NCBI GenBank assembly: GCA_019022495.1
Contig: JAFEKR010000020.1
Location: 868,001 to 932,000, forward strand
DNA from: Epichloe hybrida
Taxonomy: Eukaryota > Ascomycota > Sordariomycetes > Hypocreales > Clavicipitaceae
Direction: 5' to 3'
Length of the DNA: 64,000 nt
Below are positions 22,735 to 31,689 of the stretch, one piece after another. Numbering within the stretch: the stretch's first letter is position 1; each line of letters starts with the position of its first letter. The notes beneath the pieces are model-generated. The model made no database searches and was not told the DNA's origin. It saw only the letters and a program-made list of their open reading frames with translations. Both the position numbers and the translations under genes were made by a program.

Positions 22735-23324
22735 AAAAACATCACCAGAATTCCAATTTCGAATGTAACCTCAGACGTGCGCAACAGTTTTTTCTCGGTT
22801 TTCAACGGCTCTATGGTATCTATATAGCTAGGCCTACAGATTCAATTTATCTGATACAGCAGGAATAACTGTTTTTTTTATTCACTTGGCTTGAATGACT
22901 GGTGGATCTTTCTCCTCGCCGCCAAAACGGCATTGTACTTCGGGTCACAGGACAAGGAGTCAACGTCAACTAGTGCAGTTGGCAGATTCATACGCTTTCT
23001 ATCATGACGATTCTAAGAAGGGCCTGCACCAAACCATGTACTCATTTGATGTCGATCCACTTTGACACTGTATGTTCACAGTTGTACCAGCTGTAACACT
23101 TATCATGGGAGGCCGTTCCTTCCGTCTCAGTGACAGCTGCGGTTTCTTGGAACACTTGGCATGCCCAGAATGCGATTTTCCCCCAGTTTCTTTTCCTTTG
23201 ACATTTCTTTCCAGCCTCGTCTTCTTCTCCTTTCGTACTACTTCCAAGTCCTCTCCATACTCGTTTCGTCAAGAACACTCCATCAAACAACACATTCACA
23301 AACACAATCCTTGCGTCGTTCACA
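22735..23324. promoter_or_regulatory. Upstream region of the secreted Cys protein
   Basis: No gene is seen. The last ~120 bp are CT-rich with CACAAACACAATC-type sequence, the usual look of a fungal 5' leader, ending in the context CACAATGGCT. GC content returns abruptly to normal right after the retrotransposon. Confidence 0.5.
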
Positions 23325-24512
23325 ATGGCTGCCGCCAAAATCACCACTGGGCTGGTTGCCATCCTGGGCCTAGCATCCGTTGTCCAAAGTCAGAATCCAT
23401 CCAAAGGAGACCTCATTCTCTGCGACTGTGGCATTGGAGATGACAAAGAGCATCCAGATTGGTCCACCTCTCGCCAGATGAACTGGTATAATGAGATCAA
23501 GTGGCCAGCGTCTGCCTCTTCTTATCCCAAAGCTCCCGATATGGCCGTTGAAATTCCTTACAAAGATGGAATTTACCCTTGGCTCCCTCAAGGAGTAACT
23601 GGCACCATGCCCAATGGTCAGGTGTGGACTGCTTACATTGAAGATGGAACCCCAGACGGGTTCAAGGCTGGAAATGCTGTCTCCAGCAAAGATGGCAAGA
23701 AGACTCTCAACTGCTGGGCATATCGTGGTCGTCCCATCAGTGCTGCCATCAACGAGACTTTCAGTCGCGATGCCATTTGCTGGACTGCTTTTGTCTGCAA
23801 TCACGACAACAACCCCCCTCCTCGTCCCAAGGACATGAAACATCACACTTCCACTGCGACAGCATCTACTGCCCCCCCGAGGTCTACCTTTTACACCAAC
23901 CCCCCCAAGACTATCACTGTCACCCCAACCTCTTCGGGACAGCCTGCTCCTACCTTCAACCCCAAACAGGGACAGATGGATGTATACGCTGGTGTCAACC
24001 CCCGTTTTATCAACTGGCAAGACACTTGGCAGGCATTCATCAACCAATTTGTCTGGGACAAAAACACTGGACGTTGTATTGGCGGTCCGGTCCGCGGACA
24101 GGGTTTCAATATCACCATCGAGTGTGCAGGTATTCAGGTTGACGAAGATACTCACATGACTCTGCTGCTGATCAAGGCGCTTCGAGATGTTGGACTGAAC
24201 AGTCTTTGGTTCAACCAGAACCCAGTCATTCCTGGAGGAACCAACAACAATCAAACGTCTCCAAACTGGGTAGTTATGCCCGAAGCATTCAGCCTGCAAG
24301 CTACAGATGCCGCCACAAATAACATAGTGGGCCGACTCGCTTACAAAACTCATTACGATGCATTCCTGGCCACTCCATGTTCTACTTGTGAGACTGGACG
24401 ATTCAACAAGAGTTTCTTCGACCCGATCATTTCAGCTGTACAGGGAAGCTACCCCAAGTTCAACAACTTCACCGTTCAGGCGCAGTGCGAGCCTTGGATG
24501 GCTTGTGATTGA
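23325..24512 (+). CDS. Secreted cysteine-containing protein of unknown function
   Basis: A 395-aa intronless protein. Residues 1-22 form a clear signal peptide (core TTGLVAILGLASVVQS, cleavage before QNPSKGD). The secreted part has two Cys-bearing regions separated by a Thr/Pro/Ser-rich linker (about 176-215, likely O-glycosylated). The N-terminal region includes LILCDCGIGD, an SRQMNWYNE segment and CWTAFVC. The C-terminal region includes CIGGPVRGQGFNITIECAG, CSTCETG and CEPWMAC near the end. Several NxS/T sites occur. I recognise it only as the kind of fungal secreted protein seen in ascomycete secretomes; no enzyme motif is visible. The start has a strong Kozak-like context. Confidence 0.85.
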   Translation: MAAAKITTGLVAILGLASVVQSQNPSKGDLILCDCGIGDDKEHPDWSTSRQMNWYNEIKWPASASSYPKAPDMAVEIPYKDGIYPWLPQGVTGTMPNGQVWTAYIEDGTPDGFKAGNAVSSKDGKKTLNCWAYRGRPISAAINETFSRDAICWTAFVCNHDNNPPPRPKDMKHHTSTATASTAPPRSTFYTNPPKTITVTPTSSGQPAPTFNPKQGQMDVYAGVNPRFINWQDTWQAFINQFVWDKNTGRCIGGPVRGQGFNITIECAGIQVDEDTHMTLLLIKALRDVGLNSLWFNQNPVIPGGTNNNQTSPNWVVMPEAFSLQATDAATNNIVGRLAYKTHYDAFLATPCSTCETGRFNKSFFDPIISAVQGSYPKFNNFTVQAQCEPWMACD

Positions 24513-24797
24513 GGAATGATGTGTTGTTGATGTTTGCTCTTTATGGTGAGATAGACTCATTTTTGTTACTGGCTGAGCCTCTTTATATTTGCCGTCGACA
24601 TTGTTAAAATGATTGACCCAATGGCTTCAAGATCACGGCCCACTGTACGGTAGACATATGTTGTCTTTTTATTTTGACAAAATATACTCTTTGCTTTTAC
24701 AAGCCACGTTGTCGTGTTCTTGTGACTGAACAATGTGAATGCGCGGTCTAACTCTGAATTTTTTTTTTTTACCGTAAAAGCGACATGGAGTTCTTCG

Positions 24798-25814
24798 CTA
24801 GGTATCGCTGTTCCCGTCGGAATAGTACTCGAACTCTTTGGGAACCTCGAGCAAACGGTTGTTAAGAGGATCCGGATCAACCTCGATGGCTTTTGTGGCT
24901 TGTGTTTGTTCGGCTAGTGTCGTTGAAACGGGCATTAAGGAGTGTCCTCTGAGCAAAGACGACAAATTACCAGCCCATTCCCACGGTCGACTGGCATCAC
25001 CTGGCAAGCTGTTGAAGTATTCCCATCCCATGACGCCTCCAAAATTTTGATGCCTCCGGTGCAGTATGCCAAGGACAGCAGACAGCATCTCCCAATGCAC
25101 AAAGCCGTGGCCGTTGGCAGGATTCGTGACCACTCCAATGACAATCTTGTCGGGACTCCAGCCTTTTTGCAGCATCAAATCATACATGAGGGTATTACTG
25201 AGATTGCCCCATCCGCAGTAGAACTGTGTATTATACCAGGCAATTTCGCGTCCACGCATAACCTCCAGCGCCTCGTAGTCAAATCCGCTCAGATTCTTGG
25301 TCGGATCAAGCATGGCCATGGCCACTGGCGCCATCGTGATGATGAAGGTTTTGCCAAAATCTGTTCGTAGCCGGTCAATCAATCGGATGATGCCCCCCAG
25401 CGTCATGGGCTCTTCCACATCCAGGTCCAAGCCATCCAGGCCACGCTCCAGGACGAGCTCTCGCAAGGGGCCATAGAAGGATTCGAATTGTTCATGGGAG
25501 CCATCGAGACGAGCATACGAGCCCTTTGCGGCGCCGCCGAGCAGGCCTAGGACTTTTACGCCCGAGGCTTGGAGGACGCGTAGCTCAGCCCATAGGGTTT
25601 GGAAGCATGGGTGATTGGGGGGATAGTCGTTAAGAGTGAGGTCCTGGGGCCGGGAGTTGATGTGGATGGCGGCGAGGATGACATGGGTTATGGAGATGGA
25701 GGGCTGGGTGACGAGGGGGAGGATGGAGATGGGGTTTCCGGAGGGGTCGTGGTGGGTTTGGTAGTAGGTTATGAGGCGGGGCAGGGGATTGACGTGCGGT
25801 GGGATGGGAGGCAT
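24798..25814 (-). CDS. GH18 chitinase / endo-beta-N-acetylglucosaminidase-like enzyme, non-secreted
   Basis: A 338-aa protein from ATG 25814; the open frame extends upstream but without an ATG. It starts MPPIPPHVNPLPRLITYYQ, with no signal peptide, so a cytosolic enzyme is inferred. GH18 features are the barrel strand YYQTHHDPSGN, KVLGLLGGAAKGS and the catalytic motif LDGLDLDVEE (DxxDxDxE, with the catalytic Glu in place), followed by ITMAP, YNTQFYCGWG and GVMGWEYFN at strand 8. GH18 enzymes hydrolyse beta-1,4 GlcNAc bonds by substrate-assisted catalysis; chitin oligomers or N-glycan cores are possible substrates. Its 3' end faces the secreted protein gene 285 bp away. Confidence 0.87.
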   Translation of the reverse strand: MPPIPPHVNPLPRLITYYQTHHDPSGNPISILPLVTQPSISITHVILAAIHINSRPQDLTLNDYPPNHPCFQTLWAELRVLQASGVKVLGLLGGAAKGSYARLDGSHEQFESFYGPLRELVLERGLDGLDLDVEEPMTLGGIIRLIDRLRTDFGKTFIITMAPVAMAMLDPTKNLSGFDYEALEVMRGREIAWYNTQFYCGWGNLSNTLMYDLMLQKGWSPDKIVIGVVTNPANGHGFVHWEMLSAVLGILHRRHQNFGGVMGWEYFNSLPGDASRPWEWAGNLSSLLRGHSLMPVSTTLAEQTQATKAIEVDPDPLNNRLLEVPKEFEYYSDGNSDT

Positions 25815-26321
25815 TGGGGTTTCGGTGATGGGGAGGCGCGAGGTGGGAGATGGCAGGATCTTCTGGAGAGGATGTGATGATGGGGGTCTGGTCTGGTTTG
25901 AACCGTTTGATGATGTTTGTTTATTAGTGTTCAGTGTAGGCGGGTTCACTGGTGTTGGTTGCGCTTTGGCGGGGGTTGCGGGTTGGATTGGAGGGCATCT
26001 AGGGCATGAGGCAAGTGGACGTACAGTGGACGCCACCTACAGAGGGCACCAAGCCAGCCTGATTATATGCGACACCGTGTACTCCGTATATCGACGGCTT
26101 TGGTCGAGACTGGAGGTTCATTCTTCGAAGCACATTAGGGTGATTCAATCATTCAACGTAGGTTTTAAGCAGGGGTTACATTCAAGACAAGGAGGTCCAT
26201 CTTACTGGTCCACCATTTCCCGCTTTCTACCGACGCTAGAGCCTCAAGCCACGGCGAAATTCCATCTCTAGCTAGCAATTAATAAAATCAGTAACATCCA
26301 CCTCTCAACACCCTGTTGGCG
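25815..26321. promoter_or_regulatory. Divergent intergenic region, GH18 and Mmc1-like gene
   Basis: Upstream region of both divergent genes. The GH18 frame stays open on the minus strand for 74 more codons (to 26036) but starts only with a GTG, so I treat it as untranslated. A TACTCCGTA motif lies at 26080-26088. Confidence 0.5.
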
Positions 26322-28193
26322 ATGGCGTCCAAATCACCGCTGCTGCCTTGCAGCGGCCAATGCCGTCTCCTCGTCAGGCAGAGACGACGCCCCCCATCAG
26401 CCTGTCCAGCCTGCACCAATGCCTCGCCCACGCATCGTCCTCGAACCCGAGCCCGGCACGACGCCCGTCCTCGCCGATATCTCTCGACGCCGTCACCCCA
26501 TCCCCGAGCAGAACTGGAGAGGACACTCCTTGAGCTGCAGAAGCACTCGTCTAATCTGATCAACCTCTCGAGGTTGCAGCTCGCGCTCCAGGGCTTACGG
26601 CAAGAGGCGGGATCTGAAGTTGTTCGAATCGCGATCCTGGGACTGAGCAACAATGGCTCGAAGGCCGGGCCAACGGCGCGGAGAGTCCTGCGCTCTTTGC
26701 TTGCGGACCCGCTACAGGAAGAACAGTCATGGGAAAGGGAGCTGGAGAGTCGGGACGAGACGAAACCGTTGATTGTGCGAGTAGGACCACCGCAAAAGCA
26801 TGCTGTTTCCTTGAATATTGAGAGGGAAACAGGCCTAGACGAGATGCACATCTCTTCGCCGCATCTGGATAAATGCAACCTGGAGTTCCTCTTTATGGAG
26901 GTCGATGTCCCATACGGCGCCCCTGGCAAAACGTCCGTCAAGGCATTGGAGGAGGCCGTCTTGGTTCCCGCAGTTGACATCCCCTCGGCCGCGGACAGAA
27001 CATCACCCATTTCCACGCCTGTTCACCAAGCTCTACTGGTTGCGGACGGGCTTTTGGGCGCGGTGAACGTTTCAGCTCTCCCTGTCGCCGAAACAAATGA
27101 GTCTATTGTGGCAGCTGTTCACTTCGAGGGACTATCTAAACCCCAGCTTGGAGAGACCACCTTCAACATTGTCGACGTGTCGTTGGCTGAGCAGGGTATC
27201 CGTCTATTTCGACAAGGTCCCCAGCACGGCATGGAATACGAACGCCTCTGGTTCACCAGTAATGTTCCTATCCTCATCAACTGGTTGAAGACAGGCGCCT
27301 CGTCGTCAACAGGCGAGACGAAGCCCGCGGTGCGAAAGCTCATCGCTTCTATGCTGCAGAATACGTTGTCGGAAGTGCAGCTCCTGGAGGCACACAAACT
27401 ATCCAAGGCTTTGACTCTAAAGAGCGATGATCCTGCCGTGGCGGCATTGAACGAATGCCTGGCTGACTGGGCGCACAAGGCGCATTCTGAGCTGCAAGAG
27501 GATCTTGATCTTGCCTTTGGGGGACGCAGATGGCGCAAGCTGGGCTGGTGGAAGCTCTTTTGGCGGGTAGATGACGTCGCGATGCTCACGAATGAAATGC
27601 TCAGCCAGCGCTTCATGCCGACTGCTGAGCAGGAACTTGTGTATCTGACCGGCCGAATCGCCCAACTGAGAGGCTCATCGCCAGAGTATCCCCAGCCCAC
27701 ACCATCAAGCGAGGCGTCTTCCGAGGCGTCTTCCGAGTCGCGCCCGCTCGCGAGCTCATCTGCACTGCCTAAATGGCCCGGCCACATTGCGTTCACACGT
27801 CGCTATCTACAGAATGAGACCGTGCCTGCTCTGCAATCCCTAGCACAAAAGCTCGTTGTTCAATCCCTCGGCACCTCAGGCATAGCCACGTCCCTCGCTG
27901 CTCTCTTGTACGTGTCGTCATTCTCCTCTACCGTCTACGAAGCCGGCGCTGTTGCCGCCCTCGGCATCGTCTACAGCCTGGGTCGAGTGCAGAAGAAATG
28001 GGACGCCGCGAGGGCGTTTTGGGAGGGAGAGGTTCGCGAGGAAGGTCGCAAGGCGGTCAGAGCCGCAGAGGAGAGTGTGGCCACCGTGTTGGAAAGTAAC
28101 AAGTCGAGCGGCTCTGTTGAAGTAGTGGAGGAGTTGGAAAAGACAAGAGAGTTGGTCGCCAAGGCAGAAGATGCCCTGGCAAGAATGAGGTAG
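26322..28193 (+). CDS. Fungal mitochondrial membrane protein, Mmc1-like
   Basis: A 623-aa intronless protein from ATG 26322. The first 45 residues are rich in Arg, Pro and Ser without acidic residues until the RRYLSTPSP segment, a likely mitochondrial presequence. A predicted alpha/beta region with RIAILGLSNNGSKAGPTARR (about 105-125) resembles a degenerate P-loop of dynamin-like proteins. Near the C-terminus a hydrophobic pair (about 520-560, SLAALLYVSSF and AVAALGIVYSLG) could be a membrane hairpin, followed by a charged coiled coil. The layout fits the fungal family I know as Mmc1, a mitochondrial dynamin-like protein thought to act at the inner membrane. That name is recalled, not verified. 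Confidence 0.7.
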   Translation: MASKSPLLPCSGQCRLLVRQRRRPPSACPACTNASPTHRPRTRARHDARPRRYLSTPSPHPRAELERTLLELQKHSSNLINLSRLQLALQGLRQEAGSEVVRIAILGLSNNGSKAGPTARRVLRSLLADPLQEEQSWERELESRDETKPLIVRVGPPQKHAVSLNIERETGLDEMHISSPHLDKCNLEFLFMEVDVPYGAPGKTSVKALEEAVLVPAVDIPSAADRTSPISTPVHQALLVADGLLGAVNVSALPVAETNESIVAAVHFEGLSKPQLGETTFNIVDVSLAEQGIRLFRQGPQHGMEYERLWFTSNVPILINWLKTGASSSTGETKPAVRKLIASMLQNTLSEVQLLEAHKLSKALTLKSDDPAVAALNECLADWAHKAHSELQEDLDLAFGGRRWRKLGWWKLFWRVDDVAMLTNEMLSQRFMPTAEQELVYLTGRIAQLRGSSPEYPQPTPSSEASSEASSESRPLASSSALPKWPGHIAFTRRYLQNETVPALQSLAQKLVVQSLGTSGIATSLAALLYVSSFSSTVYEAGAVAALGIVYSLGRVQKKWDAARAFWEGEVREEGRKAVRAAEESVATVLESNKSSGSVEVVEELEKTRELVAKAEDALARMR

Positions 28194-28572
28194 TGTGTAC
28201 GATCAAGCAGCGAACCCATGTACTATACTAATTAATGCAAATGGCTTGACGCACGACCGTCCACCTCTTTATTTCTGCACTCCACGTACTTGATCAAACA
28301 CATGCCATATCACACAAAGCATCACGTAGTCGCTGCTCAAGCCAAGACACAGCACGTCCCAAAGACACAGCCACAGCCACAGCAACAGCACATGTTTGCC
28401 GACGCAAACCCCCTTTTCTTCTTTCACCAAAGAACAAGTTGATAAAATGTGATCCGGAACGCCAAGAACAACCCTGTAATCTCCCCCCTCCCCCCCCCCC
28501 TCCCCGGAAGAAAACCCTGTTATTCGACCAGCCTCTCCCTTCATTCCACCACCAAACGACCCAGTTTTCACC
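28194..28572. other. Convergent 3' intergenic region
   Basis: Between the stop codons of the Mmc1-like gene and SmD3. It contains a C-run near 28485-28502. No gene is seen. Confidence 0.5.
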
Positions 28573-29029
28573 CTATCGCCGTCCTCCTGCCCGGGCCCGA
28601 CTAACAGTCGCCCTGCCTCTGGCCAAACCAACACCTCTTCCGCGCAAGTTCCTACTCCTGAACATGGGGGCGTTGCGCAACATATCCGGCACGATGAAGA
28701 AGCGCACGTGCGAACCGCGGATATACACCTGTTCGAGGTGGGAGACGCGGCCGTCGCGCGCGGTGACAGTAATGTCTTTGAGTTGGACGTTCATGTTGTC
28801 TTCGGCTAGAGATGTACTCAGTTATATGCTTTGTTAGAACGGTGGGTTGGTTTACCATCGAGGAGCTTGCCGCGGTAGGTTTGGCCGGATGTGATTTCGA
28901 GTGTCACGATGTGGCCCTGGGCATGTTAGCTTCGTCGGGTCGTGGGGAGGAGGGGGGGGTTGGAAGCGCGAGGAGACGAACTTGTGCCTCGTTGAGGAGC
29001 TTGATTGGGATGCCGATTGTGGAAGTCAT
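28573..29029 (-). CDS. SMD3: Small nuclear ribonucleoprotein Sm D3
   Basis: Three exons: 28982-29029, 28856-28916 and 28573-28805, all joining in phase. The Sm1 motif is in exons 1-2 ([31 protein letters not shown]). The Sm2 motif is [17 protein letters not shown]. The tail [21 protein letters not shown] is the Arg/Gly region that is symmetrically dimethylated by the methylosome in other eukaryotes. SmD3 pairs with SmB in the heptameric ring around U1, U2, U4 and U5 snRNAs. Length (113 aa) is normal for fungi. The pICln chaperone for Sm proteins is encoded in the same window at 54193. Confidence 0.96.
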
Positions 29030-29878
29030 GGCTGGGTCGGGGTGGGGCGGTCGGGGCGGTGCGGTGCGGTACCGTTTTGTCGTGGTGCGTGGGTGTGGTT
29101 TTGGGAAATGCCTGTCTCGAGATAATAAATAATAGCTAGAAGCTTGAAATTTGGGTGGTGAAGTTCTAGTTCTGGAAACGCAGGCTGCTGCGGGGTATCG
29201 TTTTGCCGGACCGGGGCGCGTGGGATGGACGGAAAGTGGGCGACTCTGGATCTGGTTGACGCTGGGCACATTTACTTGTCATGTACATATGATGAGAGAG
29301 CATTTAGCGGCAGCGCAGGGAGACGTGCACGAAAGGAAAAGGACTAAGATGAAGATACCATCATATATATGTGAGAACAAAAAGTGCATTCATACACGTT
29401 TTTATCTTCAGATGGTCGATATGCTCTTTCAAAGACATCGGCTTGCTCCATACGTTGCGATGGACCGCATAGCCCTTATCGCGGGCGGGTGTGCTCGAAA
29501 AAAAGAATCTCGTTCAAAGGCCCTTCTATTTCCTAACTTCCAGCATCCTACTCGTACTTGTCCTCCACACGAGACATGAGCTTACAACAAGAGGCCGTGC
29601 TTGTCGGTGAAATTGTACAAGTACATCAAGGTGTTGACCATTCGGGCTTCAGGCAGCCAGATTGATGCGCATTTCGCGGTGCCCACCTCACGAACCAAGC
29701 CTGACGGACTTACGCAGCGATATAATACGGCGACGTATGGAGTTTCCTACTTTCCGGGATACTGCTAATAACGTATTCATGCAGGCTTATTCAATACGAA
29801 GTCAATGTACACTGCAACGTGTTGAGGAAAAAAAGAAAACCTCAATCAATTGCATATTCCAGCGACGTTAGGGATTCA
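29030..29878. other. Upstream region of SmD3 and 3' flank of TRM61
   Basis: Both neighbours are on the minus strand. No credible gene is seen; short frames here have no family resemblance. Confidence 0.5.
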
Positions 29879-31336
29879 TTAAGCTTCCTGGGTATCAATA
29901 GATCTCTGCTTCTTCTGCCTCTTGCCAGACAACAGCTCTCTCTTTTCTTGTTTTCTCGTCTGCTTGTCCAAGTTGCCGATCGTCTTCGTCTCCTGTCCAC
30001 ACGGCCATTTTACCATGGCCGCCTCTTCGGCCGCATCATCCCATTCTCGAGGTAAAATGGCGAATACGAGGTACGACGTATGGGTCTTGACGTCATTTTC
30101 TGTGCGGTGGACGACGTTGCCTTGTATCCATGAAGGGTCTCCGTTTTTGCCAGACTCTTTATCAGTCCAAGTTGACGCTATTTCGTCCACGTCCATCTTG
30201 GATTCGGAAGCATCAGAGACTGGCTGAGATATTTGTGCCTTGTGAAATTCTTGAGTCCGCTTGAGATCAACCTTGAGCTTCTTGACGGCTTCCGTTACGT
30301 CTGTCGGCGCGGTGCTGGCTCCAGCTCGGTCTCTCATGATGTTGAGCCTCCGATGCGCAATCTCAACCATGTCGATATCTGTCCAACCCAGTGTCCGCAG
30401 TTCGGTGACAGTGCGCGTGACCTGTTCAATGCAGGGCGAAAACGTGCAAATGTACACACTTTGATCGGGATCCAGAGGTGACACCCAATCACCTGGGTTT
30501 TCGTCCAGTTTCCCTTCCTTAAGTGTCTTACGCCGAGATAGATGGTGCAATGCTTCCCAAGGAGCCGGTAAATCGAGGAAAATAGCATTGGCCTTGGGGG
30601 ACTTTCCATCCACGATGAAACCTCCGTCGCAGACATCTCTGTGTGTGACTTGAACAACTCCGTCGAGTAGATGATCTTTGATTTCTACCTGCATTTTTTG
30701 GAATCGAGGCTCATGGAATTCGAAACTAAACACCTTGCCCTTGACATCAGTGTCTGATTTCGGATAGCCGTTGTAGACCGCACGCGCAGACGCATGTGTA
30801 AAGCTACCGCTTCCCGCCCCGGCCTCAATGATTCGTGACCCCGGTCGAGCTCTAATGCGTTGCAGAACATAGCTATAATCTGGGGTGTAGACGACTTGAG
30901 TTCGATGCGGCAAGCTGCTGGTCCATAGCTCTGGGGTCGGTCGAAGCACGTATACGAAACCGCTGGCGGCTACAATAGCCTTTTTAGCGGGGGCTGAGCC
31001 AGGGGTATCGTTCCCATCATCCGCATTTGAGGTTGGTGTCTCTTCGTCTTCGACTTCGCCGCGTCTGCGTTTGCGTCCTCGGGATCCTGTGTCCACCACG
31101 GAAGCTCGAACCTGCGAGCCCCAAGGAATATCGAGCAAAGTCGAGTGAGGAAACGAGCCGAATCTTGTATTCAAGGTGACGCCTTCTGCATATCCGTCTA
31201 CTGCACCAGCCGATTGCTGCAGGGTAATGGGCTGGAAGTTGTCTTTGGAGAGACTGATGATAGCCAGTGTATTCGGCTGGGTCTTGGGACTGGGAGCAAG
31301 GAAGGGCGAAGGCGCGTGCTTTTTGACAGAGTTCAT
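29879..31336 (-). CDS. TRM61: tRNA (adenine-58-N1)-methyltransferase catalytic subunit
   Basis: A 485-aa intronless protein from ATG 31336. With Trm6 it makes m1A58 in the T-loop, needed for initiator tRNA-Met stability. An N-terminal beta-barrel (about 1-80) is followed by a basic/acidic insert (GRKRRRGEVEDEE). The Rossmann fold has VVYTPDYSYVLQRI, the SAM motif IIEAGAGSGSFTH, FEFHEPRFQKMQ and AIFLDLPAPWEAL (the DxPxPW catalytic-site motif), then VYICTFSPCIEQV. The tail is Lys-rich. The frame is open for 50 more codons upstream but begins with GTG; starting at M-NSVKKHAPSPFLAPSP fits the family. It is divergent from cysteinyl-tRNA synthetase, with 353 bp between the starts. Confidence 0.95.
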   Translation of the reverse strand: MNSVKKHAPSPFLAPSPKTQPNTLAIISLSKDNFQPITLQQSAGAVDGYAEGVTLNTRFGSFPHSTLLDIPWGSQVRASVVDTGSRGRKRRRGEVEDEETPTSNADDGNDTPGSAPAKKAIVAASGFVYVLRPTPELWTSSLPHRTQVVYTPDYSYVLQRIRARPGSRIIEAGAGSGSFTHASARAVYNGYPKSDTDVKGKVFSFEFHEPRFQKMQVEIKDHLLDGVVQVTHRDVCDGGFIVDGKSPKANAIFLDLPAPWEALHHLSRRKTLKEGKLDENPGDWVSPLDPDQSVYICTFSPCIEQVTRTVTELRTLGWTDIDMVEIAHRRLNIMRDRAGASTAPTDVTEAVKKLKVDLKRTQEFHKAQISQPVSDASESKMDVDEIASTWTDKESGKNGDPSWIQGNVVHRTENDVKTHTSYLVFAILPREWDDAAEEAAMVKWPCGQETKTIGNLDKQTRKQEKRELLSGKRQKKQRSIDTQEA

Positions 31337-31689
31337 AGTGGTACGACGTATGCCAAGGCTGCTGAATACAGCCTGGTCATTTGAAGTCGGATCGAAGCGA
31401 CACTGTTGTGTCAATTCCAGATCGCGGTTGGGGCAGGCAAAGGATGGAAATTTGAGAAGTTTGTCAGATTTTGTTAGTGAGGGCACTGAGGGGCCAGGGG
31501 AGGGGGGGGGGGTTTCAAAAGACCACTGAGTGTCAGTCTACTCCGCCCCAAAGCTCCAACTGCCAATTTATTATACCAATTGGCAAGGACTCATCGACTT
31601 GTCGGACAAGACGGACCTTGGTGATGACACGGCCGCGTCCAGTCTCTGCAGCTACTTGACTCCTCTTCTTGGCACATCAGCCGCTCTGA
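31337..31689. promoter_or_regulatory. Bidirectional promoter between TRM61 and cysteinyl-tRNA synthetase
   Basis: 353 bp separate the two start codons. A G-run lies near 31498-31511. Both genes serve tRNA maturation or charging, so co-regulation is plausible but not shown by any site I can name. Confidence 0.55.

Noticed and set aside
22455..22805. 116-codon frame through the right LTR
   Set aside because: Crosses the LTR boundary and target duplication; composition is that of non-coding LTR.
23370..24353. 327-codon minus-strand frame over the secreted Cys protein gene
   Set aside because: Antisense shadow; the plus frame has a signal peptide and ordered Cys motifs.
25817..26036. 74-codon upstream extension of the GH18 gene
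   Set aside because: Begins with GTG, is Pro/Thr low complexity and has no signal peptide; ATG 25814 starts just before the barrel.
26288..27016. 242-codon minus-strand frame over the Mmc1-like gene
   Set aside because: Antisense shadow in GC-rich coding sequence.
31337..31486. 50-codon upstream extension of TRM61
   Set aside because: Begins with GTG, has no ATG, and the ATG at 31336 gives the expected family N-terminus.
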